DNA of 9,587 bases from a bacterium. Lineage in GTDB: Bacteria; JAMCPX01. The notes under the pieces were generated by a model. That model was not told the DNA's origin, made no database searches, and saw only the letters and a list, made by a program, of their open reading frames with translations. This document shows, one piece after another, positions 1 through 6,762 of this stretch. The stretch spans positions 1 to 9,587 of the forward strand of contig JAJYLM010000075.1 of NCBI GenBank assembly GCA_021787655.1, read 5' to 3'. The translations under genes were made by a program, and so were the position numbers. Numbering within the stretch: position 1 is the first letter of the stretch; each line of letters opens with the position of its first letter.

Positions 1-639
1 CTGAATCATGGCGAGGCCTGGTTTGAGAAGATTGAGGTCGCCCCTGAATTTATTGACGATAAGCGCCTTGATACGCCTGCTGTCCCTGCCCAGCAATTTT
101 ACCGTCCCGTAAAACGACGCAAACACGCCCCCTTTGTCGATGTCCCCTGCAAGCAGGACCGGGGCGTTCGCATACCGTGCCATGGCCATGTTGACCACAT
201 CATCCTTCATGAGGTTTATCTCTGCAGGACTGCCGGCGCCTTCGAGAACGATCAGTTCGTGGCGCTTTGAAAGTGCATCGTATGAACTGTGCACTGCATC
301 AACGGCACGTTGTTTGATATTGTAATAGCCCTGTGCGCTCAGTGTTCCATGCACCTTTCCCTGGATGATGACCTGTACTCCTGCTTCACCTGCAGGCTTG
401 AGCAGCACCGGGTTCATATCTGTCTCCGGTCGTACGCGTGCTGCCTGTGCCTGAAGTGCCTGCGCCCTGCCTATCTCTCCGCCATCAGATGTCACCGAGG
501 AATTCAGGGACATGTTCTGCGCCTTGAACGGCACGACGTCCATACCCCTGTCTCTCAGGATCCTGCACAGCGCAGCCACGATCAGGCTCTTGCCGACGCT
601 CGAGCCTGTCCCCTGTATCATCAGTGATTTACACTTCAT
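1..639 (-). CDS. cobQ: Cobyric acid synthase (adenosylcobyrate synthase), N-terminal part, cut by window edge
   Basis: This enzyme amidates four side chains of adenosylcobyrinate a,c-diamide, using glutamine and ATP, to give adenosylcobyrate. Translating the minus strand from ATG at 639 gives 213 residues with no stop. The N-terminal synthetase half is clear: P-loop GTGSSVGKS (residues 10-18), PFKAQNMSLNS (37-47), GEIGRAQ (54-60), LEGAGSPAEINL (132-143), GDIDKGGVFAS (165-175) and VNKFRGD (195-201). These are hallmark CobQ/CbiP segments. The class-I glutamine amidotransferase half expected downstream lies outside the window; family members are usually near 500 residues. An in-frame stop lies six codons upstream of the ATG, so the start is well bounded, but the ribosome-binding site is weak (GGCAGG almost touching the ATG). 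It follows cobS after 60 bp on the same strand and is probably the next gene of the B12 operon. The symbol cbiP applies equally. Confidence 0.95.
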   Translation of the reverse strand, partial: MKCKSLMIQGTGSSVGKSLIVAALCRILRDRGMDVVPFKAQNMSLNSSVTSDGGEIGRAQALQAQAARVRPETDMNPVLLKPAGEAGVQVIIQGKVHGTLSAQGYYNIKQRAVDAVHSSYDALSKRHELIVLEGAGSPAEINLMKDDVVNMAMARYANAPVLLAGDIDKGGVFASFYGTVKLLGRDSRRIKALIVNKFRGDLNLLKPGLAMIQ

Positions 640-699
640 ACCTGCCAACCGCCTTCACGCACAACCGGCGCGTCCCCGGAAGCTGCTCCCTCTGCATGG

Positions 700-1554
700 T
701 CATTTTATCCACAGGACTGCCGCACATAAAAAAAGCACCTCTGCAAGTTCATGGACTGCACCGAGTGTGTCCCCTGTTATGCCGCCGAATTTTTTATTGA
801 AGAACCACGTCGACACCCTGCCGAATCCATAGAGGAGTGCGAGTGTGCCGCATACGAAGATCACCGCAGGGAGATACACCGTTGACCCGCTCAAGGTTGA
901 AAAGCTGTAAACAAAAATCCCTGCACCAGCCGTGGCCAACAAAATCATAGTAGAACCGAGGAGCCGGGCACGGGAAACATGGCCGGCAAATACCCTGCCC
1001 AGGCCGTCCTGCCGCGCAGGCCTGCCGCTGGAGAGAACAGGGAGCATCGCCCACTTTGAAAACACCGGCATGAGAAACAGCAGGAGATAAACAACGTCAA
1101 GGGAATGCACTGTTATCAGGGTATCCAGTAAGGCAAATTTCATCAGGACAACACCAACGATGCCAACCGTACCCATGGCACCTATCCTGCTGTCTTTCAT
1201 GACTGACAACCGCTTGTCGATATCGGACGCCCTACTGCCTGTTGGTGCAATGCCAAGTGCATCGCAGGTATCTGCAAGCCCGTCGATATGCAGGCCTTTA
1301 TTGCTCGCGATAAGGAGCAAAATGACGGCTATGCTGATGACACCCGCAGACGCAGTGCATACCGTGCCTGCGCACAACACCTGTGCCAGGACCATGGCAG
1401 CCAGCACAGACACTACACCCTGGAAAGCACCGACAACAGGAAAATAGAGGGACGCCCCGGCGATATCGTGCTCCAGCATACCATCCGGTATCCTGACCGG
1501 GAGGATGGTAAGAAACTGAAACGCTATACGTAATCTACGCGCCGGCTTTTTCAC
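700..1554 (-). CDS. cobS: Adenosylcobinamide-GDP ribazoletransferase (cobalamin-5'-phosphate synthase)
   Basis: CobS is an integral membrane enzyme that joins adenosylcobinamide-GDP to alpha-ribazole (phosphate), the last assembly step of the cobalamin nucleotide loop. The 284-residue product has the family's features: FQFLTILPV near the N-terminus, YFPVVGAFQG, the acidic motif GLHIDGLADTCDALG (about 87-101), KDSRIGAMG (about 120-128), and FGGITGDTLGA near the C-terminus (from about 256). Several strongly hydrophobic segments lie between these. I chose GTG at 1554 because GAGG sits nine bases upstream and it leaves the usual short lead before the first helix. A TTG at 1572 would add six residues (290 aa) but has no convincing ribosome-binding site. 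The gene overlaps the end of cobT by 20 bp (38 bp with the TTG), which suggests translational coupling. Confidence 0.95.
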   Translation of the reverse strand: MKKPARRLRIAFQFLTILPVRIPDGMLEHDIAGASLYFPVVGAFQGVVSVLAAMVLAQVLCAGTVCTASAGVISIAVILLLIASNKGLHIDGLADTCDALGIAPTGSRASDIDKRLSVMKDSRIGAMGTVGIVGVVLMKFALLDTLITVHSLDVVYLLLFLMPVFSKWAMLPVLSSGRPARQDGLGRVFAGHVSRARLLGSTMILLATAGAGIFVYSFSTLSGSTVYLPAVIFVCGTLALLYGFGRVSTWFFNKKFGGITGDTLGAVHELAEVLFLCAAVLWIK

Positions 1555-2653
1555 TGACCCCTGCCTCGCCAAAGGTCGCCATTTCCCGGTAGATCTTCAT
1601 GCCCGCCTCTATCAACTGCATGGCAAGCGCTGCACCTGTTCCCTCACCCAGCCTGAGGTTGAGATCGAGGATTGGTTTGAGCCCTGTTTTTTCGTGGACG
1701 GCTTTATGTCCCTGCTCCACGGAGTTGTGCGCCATGAACATGTAGTCTTTCGTCCGCGGTTCTATGCTGTATGCTATCAATGCGCCGGCACCTGATATAA
1801 GTCCATCGACGACCACCGGCACGCGGTTGAGTGCGCACCCGAGGATAACACCGGCAATTCCGCCGATCTCTGCACCGCCGATCTTTGCAAGGACATCGAT
1901 CGCGTCATCCGGGTCAGGTTTGTTGAACGCGATCGCCTGTTCGATAACCCTGACCTTGTGCCGGAATGCATCGTCATCGATACCGGTCCCCTTGCCCGTT
2001 ACCGCTGCAGCAGGCTTCCCTGACAATACTGAGATGATGGCAGATGACGGGGTCGTGTTTGCAATGCCCATGTCACCGGTTGCGAACATAGTGTATCCCT
2101 GCCCTGCGTATGCCTTCACGATGTCCATGCCGATCTGGATGCACTGTTCTGCCTGCTGCCGGGTCAGCGCAGGGCCGCGGGCAATGTTTCCTGTGCCGCG
2201 CACGACCTTATTCGTAATAAATGCAGTGCCACCCTTGCCGAAGCCGATCCTGCCGCCACTGTCGCAGGTGTGCAGTGCTGGTACACCGGGATCGGTTGTA
2301 AAATCGTGATCGACGCCGATGTCCACGACAACCACATCCGCACCAGCATGACGGGCAAGCACGTTGATACCTGCACCTCCGTTGATAAAATTCAGGACCA
2401 TCTCCCGGGTAACCTCTTTGGGAAATGCAGACACCCCTTCTGCCGCAACACCATGATCCCCGGCAAAGGTAACAATCACCTTCTTTCCGGTGACCGGCAT
2501 TGCCTGTCCGGTTATGGCGACGAGCTGCTTTGCGAACTCCTCAAGCCTTCCAAGGCTGTCCTTGGGTTTGGTAAGGCTGTCGAGCCTCGCCTGAGCGGTT
2601 TGCAGCAGTGCTGCATCGACTGACTGAATCTTGTTTACCGTATCCTTGACCAT
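1535..2653 (-). CDS. cobT: Nicotinate-nucleotide:dimethylbenzimidazole phosphoribosyltransferase
   Basis: CobT transfers phosphoribose from nicotinate mononucleotide to a lower-ligand base such as dimethylbenzimidazole, giving alpha-ribazole phosphate for CobS. The 372-residue product, close to the usual 350-360, shows LDSLTKPKDSLGRLEE near the start, TFAGDHGVAAEGVSAFPKEVT, NGGAGINVLAR, GDMGIANTTPSSA, GGAEIGGIAG, VVDGLISGAGAL and LRLGEGTGAALAM. Glu337 in that last motif matches the catalytic glutamate known in the Salmonella enzyme (Glu317). One oddity is KDSLG, where most relatives I recall have a Gly before SLG. ATG 2653 is preferred over the adjacent GTG 2656 because AAGGAGA lies seven bases upstream of the ATG. 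That ribosome-binding site directly follows the cobU stop, an operon-style spacing. The base actually used cannot be read from the sequence. Confidence 0.96.
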   Translation of the reverse strand: MVKDTVNKIQSVDAALLQTAQARLDSLTKPKDSLGRLEEFAKQLVAITGQAMPVTGKKVIVTFAGDHGVAAEGVSAFPKEVTREMVLNFINGGAGINVLARHAGADVVVVDIGVDHDFTTDPGVPALHTCDSGGRIGFGKGGTAFITNKVVRGTGNIARGPALTRQQAEQCIQIGMDIVKAYAGQGYTMFATGDMGIANTTPSSAIISVLSGKPAAAVTGKGTGIDDDAFRHKVRVIEQAIAFNKPDPDDAIDVLAKIGGAEIGGIAGVILGCALNRVPVVVDGLISGAGALIAYSIEPRTKDYMFMAHNSVEQGHKAVHEKTGLKPILDLNLRLGEGTGAALAMQLIEAGMKIYREMATFGEAGVSEKAGA

Positions 2654-2667
2654 CACGTATCTCCTTT

Positions 2668-3291
2668 TTATTTTAGCTTGAGAGGGATCCCTGAAACCAT
2701 CAGATAAACCTCGTCTGCGCTGCGTGCTACGTGCTGATTTAACATCCCCTGATAATCCCTGAACCTGCGTGCCAGTTCGTTCTCCGGTACGATACCCATA
2801 CCCACTTCATTCGAGATTATAAATACCGTAGGGGCAGAGGCAAAAGGGTAACCACCTGTAGAGGCTGTCATTGGGTAACCGCTTGGGTTGCCCCTACGTG
2901 CCCCTGCCCTTTGGTTGCCCCTACCGGCCCCGGCCAATTGATTGTCATTGGTTTCCCCTGCGGTTACCCCTGCGAATCTGTCTATCTCCTGAATAACATC
3001 CAGGCCTGCATGCATCACATTCGAAAGCCACAGGGTCAGGCAATCGATCACGATAACGTCGTACCGGTGCTTCAAATCCTCCACGAGACCCCGGACGTTC
3101 AGCGGCTCTTCATATGTCTCCCAGGCACTGCCGCGCTGCTGTTTATGCATCCCGATACGCTCCTGCATCTCGGGATCCAGCGCCTGCGCTGTCGCCACAA
3201 ATGCCTTTCTACCGGAGAGCTTTTGTGCGTATGCAAGTGCATAGGCGCTCTTGCCGCTCCGGGCCCCGCCTGTTATGAAGATGCTGCGCAT
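2668..3291 (-). CDS. cobU: Adenosylcobinamide kinase / adenosylcobinamide-phosphate guanylyltransferase with an in-frame repeat insert
   Basis: CobU phosphorylates adenosylcobinamide and then adds GMP from GTP, activating it for CobS. The 207-residue product carries the P-loop TGGARSGKS (7-15), the RIGMHKQQRG segment whose His49 matches the GMP-accepting histidine of the Salmonella enzyme, VIVIDCLTLWLSN (79-91), and SNEVGMGIVPENELARRFRDYQGMLNQ (160-186). The C-terminus VSGIPLKLK is typical. Residues of about 107-155 are abnormal: a Gly/Arg/Asn/Pro-rich stretch, with AGRGNQRAGARRGNPSGYP inside it, interrupts the linker between the helix after the Walker B region and the strand leading into SNEVG. 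This makes the protein about 25-30 residues longer than the Salmonella one. The underlying DNA is an array of GGTTnCCCCTrC repeats (see the repeat entry). All catalytic motifs remain in frame, so the enzyme may be active. The GAGGGG upstream of the ATG is 12 bases away, a long spacing. Confidence 0.94.
   Translation of the reverse strand: MRSIFITGGARSGKSAYALAYAQKLSGRKAFVATAQALDPEMQERIGMHKQQRGSAWETYEEPLNVRGLVEDLKHRYDVIVIDCLTLWLSNVMHAGLDVIQEIDRFAGVTAGETNDNQLAGAGRGNQRAGARRGNPSGYPMTASTGGYPFASAPTVFIISNEVGMGIVPENELARRFRDYQGMLNQHVARSADEVYLMVSGIPLKLK
2828..2973. repeat. Palindromic-type repeat array inside cobU
   Basis: On the plus strand the 12-mer GGTTnCCCCTrC occurs four times, at 2886-2897, 2913-2924, 2950-2961 and 2962-2973. 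An inverted relative, GTAGGGGCA, is at 2828-2836, and GGGTAACC occurs at 2846-2853 and 2873-2880. The opposed GTAGGGGCA and GGTTGCCCCTAC units can pair as an imperfect hairpin. The array is read through in frame by cobU and encodes the odd segment at residues of about 107-155. Its core GGGGCAA/TTGCCCC is shared with the intergenic palindrome at 3342-3383. I infer insertion and expansion of a small non-autonomous repeat element. No transposase is present. Confidence 0.75.
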
Positions 3292-3341
3292 GTCAGGTAT
3301 GTTCCCCTCTTCTGCTTGCCAGATTGAATATCCGGGTTTTC

Positions 3342-3383
3342 ATAATCCTGCAGGGGCAATCCATGAATTGCCCCTGCGATTAT
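3342..3383. repeat. Perfect-arm palindromic repeat between the lipoprotein gene and cobU
   Basis: GCAGGGGCAAT (3350-3360) and ATTGCCCCTGC (3367-3377) are perfect 11-bp inverted arms around a 6-base loop. The outer arms ATAATC (3342-3347) and GATTAT (3378-3383) extend the stem by 6 bp past a 2-base bulge. It lies in the 112-bp gap between the propeller gene and cobU. No T-run follows on the minus strand, so it does not look like a terminator. It could act as an RNA-stabilising or processing hairpin within the operon transcript. The same GGGGCAA core recurs in cobU. Confidence 0.8.
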
Positions 3384-3403
3384 CCCCATGCTCTGTGTGT
3401 CGC

Positions 3404-4585
3404 TCAATACACAAACACCACATCCTGTGCAGGATCAGGCAGTTTGAACGTCTTGATCACTGTATTTGTCGACGGATCAATCTCGAACACCATGTTGTCC
3501 TGCCAATCTGTTGCCCACAGCGTTCCGTCCGGTGCAAATTTTATGCTTGATAAATTGTACCCGGTCAGCCCGGAAACCTGCTTGCTCAGGTCTGTCGTGG
3601 TAATCCACAGTCCGGTATTGGTATTGATCGTGTCATACCCGACCATGCTGCTGAGCGCCACGTATCCTATGCCGGTCGTACTGATGGCAATGCCCGCACC
3701 GCCGCCGCTGAGCGGTATGGCTGTCTTTTCCGCAAATGCATTGTCGAACAACTCCGCATACCCGCCGATAGAACTATAATTACCGCCCGATATGACGACA
3801 AAGCCCGTTTGTGTCAGTGGCTCGACTGCCTGCAGGTTGATGCCGGTCGTGGTTGTTACCGGTGTCAGCAGGGTATCTGCAGTCGGCACGATCACACTGA
3901 GCATGGCAGGCTGCGTGTAGGTTGTCGCAACGTAATCAGCACCGTTGTTGGCGACAACGACCTTGCCGTTGATGATCGAAAGCCCCCACGGATGCGTCTG
4001 AAACCCGGTAGCCCATGAACTGTAGTTCGGCAGATTGATATATTTCGTGACCGTGTCCGTGGTCATATCCAGCACAGCGACCTGGTTGGTCCCATTCAGA
4101 GAAACATACCCTTTTTGAACCCCGCCAGACGTCGTTGTCGTTATATATTCAGGAAACGACGTCGTTGTCAGCTGGATAAGCGCTTTGTTCGTCAGCGATA
4201 TGGTAGATGAACTTTCATTGATCCCGATGACCGAGATCGTTCCATCGCCTGCATTCACGACATACAGGTTATGACCGTCCAGCAGCATGCTGTTCGGTAT
4301 CAACCCGACACTCAGGCTTAATTTCTGGACAGTGCCCTGCGTCGGAGAAAGTGCATAGAGCGCGCCGGGTACACTGCCCGCGGGTTGTGACAGCGCTATG
4401 ACATAGGGCGCCTGCGGGAGCACGGCACTGCCCGAACTTGACTTACCGCACCCTGCGGTCATAATGACCGCGCTCACGAGAAGTCCGGATACAGCCATCG
4501 CGATTACTGCGCGTGCACCCCGGAGCATCCCGCCATTCAAACGAGTTGTTCTTTTGAAAACATCTGTTTCTGTAGATTCTTTCAT
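3404..4585 (-). CDS. Lipoprotein with YncE/YVTN-like beta-propeller repeats, candidate cobalamin-uptake partner of BtuB
   Basis: The 393-residue product has a basic lead (RGAR), a hydrophobic stretch (about 26-44) and Cys46 in the context MTAGC, a passable lipobox. Residue +2 is Gly and not Asp, so outer-membrane sorting would be expected under the E. coli rule. The mature part is rich in Thr, Ser, Gly and beta-branched residues and shows repeats of propeller type: LYVVNAGDGTISVIG (107-121), GYVSLNGTNQVAVLD (159-173), KVVVANNGADYV (208-219), and LWATDWQDNMVFEID (356-370) followed by TNTVIKTFKLP. These resemble the YVTN/YncE family. A seven-bladed propeller would fit the length, but I cannot count blades reliably. 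The start at 4585 is set by AAGGAG five to six bases upstream; Met20 is a weaker alternative. Its place between btuB and cobU, downstream of a B12 riboswitch, points to corrinoid capture. The function is inferred, since no ligand-binding residues can be named. Confidence 0.8.
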   Translation of the reverse strand: MKESTETDVFKRTTRLNGGMLRGARAVIAMAVSGLLVSAVIMTAGCGKSSSGSAVLPQAPYVIALSQPAGSVPGALYALSPTQGTVQKLSLSVGLIPNSMLLDGHNLYVVNAGDGTISVIGINESSSTISLTNKALIQLTTTSFPEYITTTTSGGVQKGYVSLNGTNQVAVLDMTTDTVTKYINLPNYSSWATGFQTHPWGLSIINGKVVVANNGADYVATTYTQPAMLSVIVPTADTLLTPVTTTTGINLQAVEPLTQTGFVVISGGNYSSIGGYAELFDNAFAEKTAIPLSGGGAGIAISTTGIGYVALSSMVGYDTINTNTGLWITTTDLSKQVSGLTGYNLSSIKFAPDGTLWATDWQDNMVFEIDPSTNTVIKTFKLPDPAQDVVFVY

Positions 4586-4612
4586 CTTTTCTCCTTTTAT
4601 TTTTTTTATTTT

Positions 4613-4658
4613 TTAATCTTTAATTTTTAATTTCTTCATTAATCTTGAATTTTTAATT
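4613..4658. repeat. Short tandem duplication at the 3' end of the receptor gene
   Basis: Two 20-base AT-rich copies (4613-4632 and 4639-4658) match at 19 of 20 positions with a 26-base period. The copy nearer the gene contains the final codons and stop of the receptor; the other lies in the 53-bp intergenic gap. This looks like replication slippage. The gap is otherwise very AT-rich and shows no terminator hairpin, so read-through into the lipoprotein gene is likely. Confidence 0.7.
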
Positions 4659-6558
4659 GGATCCCTCCCCATACATACTGACCGGGCAGCGGATAGCCTG
4701 AAATATACTGATAGCTTGTGAGCGTATCGAATGTATTTGAAAAATACTGGGTAAACGTCACGAACGGCCGCACCCAACGTACCCCGTAGCTCAGCACTGC
4801 GTTAAGCGTATAAAATCCAGGCAGGGACTGGCTGTTCGACGGTGTGATCTGTCGCACCCCGGTGTAGCCGATACCAAGTGAGACGTACCTGGGACCCTCA
4901 CCTATTTTTACCGATGTATTGACAAGCATATCCGGTCTGTAGGTGAGCTCCTTGCCGTACGATCCTGTCGGGACATTGGAAAGGTTGAGCGTGCTGAGTA
5001 CACTCATATTGCCCGACAGCGTCAGCAGTCGCACCGGCGTTGAATGAACAGAAAGCTCCATCCCTTTGATGATTGCGCCTGAGATATTCTGCGGCATCCA
5101 TATATTGTTTACCGACGGCGACCATTGGATGAGGTTGTGATACCTGTCATAAAACCCATTCACTTCAATGGTCGTACTGCTCAGCGGAGACAACAGCAGG
5201 CCTGCTTCATAGCCGCCTTTCGTCTCGGACTTCAACGCAGGATTACCCTGCGCACCGGCGGCATTGGGCCAGTAAAGATCATCGAGCGACGGGGCCTGAT
5301 ACGACGTGGACACGCGCGCCTTGACAGCCATCCATGAAATGGGTTTGACAGCGGTCCCGATCCCGTAGGTCACAACGCTGCCGATATCTGAGATGTGCTG
5401 GTATGAAGCATCACCGACGAGAGCAAGCCATTCCAGCGGCTGTATTCTGTCTTCCAGACCCATACTCCCGGTCGTGCGGGTGTGTGAGCCGATATTCGTG
5501 GATACTGCCTGCTGCAAAAGCCCGTCGCCGTTGATACTGATGATGTTGAAGGGGATGCGCAGGAGGCTCACCGTAACACCGGCCTCATTGTCCGTGTCAT
5601 CGGACTTCGACGGACTGGATTCGAGCACGTAAACGTTGTCGAAATAGGTCGAATCCTCATTCACGTGGCTCAGGACCGTCCTGACAACCACAGCATCCGA
5701 GGTATAGCTGTACTTCAAGATATAGATACCGTGGCTGTCATGCTCCCGCGCCTGCGGTGAAAGCATGCCGAGTGCCCCCGGCACTCCCTTGCTGCTGTCG
5801 TACAGGTGCATCAGGGCATACGCCCTGTTCCCGCCGCTGCTGAACCCGATGCCTGCAAGCCCCCACATTCCGCGGTAATCGTTGTTCGTGCGTACCTGCG
5901 CATTGCCGTTGTTATCGATATACGGGTAATCGCCCTGCGATGATTCGTACCCCGGGGAAAGAAGAAATCCGAAATCGCCCACCCTGCCCTTTGCCGTGAC
6001 ATCGGCATGGTAGCTCTGGAAACTGCCTGCCATTGCCTTCACTGCCACGCTGTTCGATGCGGGCAACACGTCCGGCAGGATGTTGAGAACGCCGCCCATT
6101 GCGGACTCACCGTACAGGCTGGACATGCCCCCCCTGACGATATCTATCGAAGATATGCCGGACAGGGGGAAGGTCGAAAGGTCGAACCCCGACAGCTCGA
6201 CGTTGTTCAGTCGGATGCCGTCGAGCATGATCTCGGATTGGGTCGTGTCCGCGCCGCGGATGGATATGCCCGAAAGCGCGCCCATCCAGCCGTACGCCGG
6301 TATGGTCACATCCGACGACTGCGAAAGTGCATCCTGCAGGGTCGCATCGTTCTCCATGGTCGTCGCGGTGATGACAGATTCTGAGGAAGGGGTCATCTCA
6401 TAGCGGGACGGGACCCGCTCTCCGGTCACGACGACCTCCTTCATTTGCAGGGAAACATCGTACGATGCTCCAAAAGCGTGTGTTGGTCCCATGAGGAGGA
6501 AAGCGCACAAAAAAAGCCCTCCTCTCTCAAGGACGGGCCTGTAAAAATACCGTTTCAT
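4639..6558 (-). CDS. btuB: TonB-dependent outer-membrane cobalamin receptor
   Basis: This is a 22-stranded-barrel type receptor that moves corrinoids across the outer membrane using TonB energy. The 639-residue product has a signal peptide (hydrophobic about 14-24, probable cleavage after AFGA at residue 31) and a TonB-box-like segment EVVVTGE (41-47). The plug domain includes LQDALSQSSDV, ISIRGADTTQSEIMLDGIRLNN (98-119) and SSIDIVRGGMSSLYGESAMGGVLNI (136-160). A long barrel of alternating strands follows, ending GGIQLKIQD, without the usual terminal aromatic residue. ATG 6558 is supported by GAGG five bases upstream, and that site lies inside a hairpin downstream of a cobalamin riboswitch. 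The plug motifs show a TonB receptor; the B12 specificity is inferred from the riboswitch and the cob genes, because plug sequences alone do not separate BtuB from siderophore receptors. Confidence 0.92.
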   Translation of the reverse strand: MKRYFYRPVLERGGLFLCAFLLMGPTHAFGASYDVSLQMKEVVVTGERVPSRYEMTPSSESVITATTMENDATLQDALSQSSDVTIPAYGWMGALSGISIRGADTTQSEIMLDGIRLNNVELSGFDLSTFPLSGISSIDIVRGGMSSLYGESAMGGVLNILPDVLPASNSVAVKAMAGSFQSYHADVTAKGRVGDFGFLLSPGYESSQGDYPYIDNNGNAQVRTNNDYRGMWGLAGIGFSSGGNRAYALMHLYDSSKGVPGALGMLSPQAREHDSHGIYILKYSYTSDAVVVRTVLSHVNEDSTYFDNVYVLESSPSKSDDTDNEAGVTVSLLRIPFNIISINGDGLLQQAVSTNIGSHTRTTGSMGLEDRIQPLEWLALVGDASYQHISDIGSVVTYGIGTAVKPISWMAVKARVSTSYQAPSLDDLYWPNAAGAQGNPALKSETKGGYEAGLLLSPLSSTTIEVNGFYDRYHNLIQWSPSVNNIWMPQNISGAIIKGMELSVHSTPVRLLTLSGNMSVLSTLNLSNVPTGSYGKELTYRPDMLVNTSVKIGEGPRYVSLGIGYTGVRQITPSNSQSLPGFYTLNAVLSYGVRWVRPFVTFTQYFSNTFDTLTSYQYISGYPLPGQYVWGGIQLKIQD

Positions 6559-6563
6559 GCATG

Positions 6564-6587
6564 CCTCGTCTCTCCCACGAAGAGAGG
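6564..6587 (-). promoter_or_regulatory. Shine-Dalgarno-sequestering hairpin (riboswitch expression platform)
   Basis: In the minus-strand RNA, CCUCUCU (from 6587) can pair with AGA-C-GAGG (ending at 6564), giving seven base pairs with one bulged C. The paired GAGG is the ribosome-binding site of btuB, five bases before its ATG. The loop contains GUGG, complementary to the CCAC of the aptamer's GCCACUG segments (6715-6718 or 6685-6688). This fits the loop-loop contact known for class I cobalamin riboswitches. An upstream GAGA can instead pair with the UCUC of this stem, a possible competing fold. This implies control of translation rather than termination. Confidence 0.65.
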
Positions 6588-6602
6588 TCTCTCAATTCTT
6601 TT

Positions 6603-6762
6603 CAGCAGGTTTCCTGGCTCGGGTTTCTACAGTGCGTACCGTGGTACGCCTCTACCGCCTTCCCATTCCTTGCCTCAAGAAACAGTGGCTGGTAGTCTCA
6701 ATAACACCCTTACAGTGGCGGGGCCGCTCCGGCATCTCACCGGATTCCCTGGCACTAAAAAG
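6603..6762 (-). ncRNA. Cobalamin riboswitch upstream of btuB
   Basis: Read on the minus strand, the region runs through the conserved cobalamin aptamer blocks in order: GGGAATCCGGTGAGAT then GCCGGAGCGGCCCCGCCACTG (within about 6748-6712), AGCCACTG (6690-6683), GGGAAGGCGG, a variable stem GCGTACC/GGTACGC (6649-6634), and the B12 box AGCCAGGAAACCTGC (6619-6605). The B12 box and the GCCACTG block are close to the known consensus. It lies 45-200 bases before the receptor start, with no gene between. Binding of adenosyl- or other cobalamin is expected to lower expression of btuB and probably of the genes behind it. The 5' boundary is approximate. Confidence 0.96.

Noticed and set aside
1764..2309. 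181-residue open frame on the plus strand
   Set aside because: It is antisense to cobT and its Pro/Ser/Ala-rich translation is typical of a shadow frame.
2828..2973. CRISPR array
   Set aside because: Units are 12 bases, partly inverted and irregularly spaced (12, 27 and 37 bases), lie inside a coding gene, and no cas genes are present.
3342..3383. Intrinsic terminator between the lipoprotein gene and cobU
   Set aside because: The stem is strong but no T-run follows on either strand, and the core is shared with a coding copy in cobU, so a dispersed repeat is the better reading.
3251..3779. Small plus-strand frames spanning the repeat and the lipoprotein gene end
   Set aside because: They are antisense to real genes or read the palindrome itself. 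No ribosome-binding site or domain supports them.
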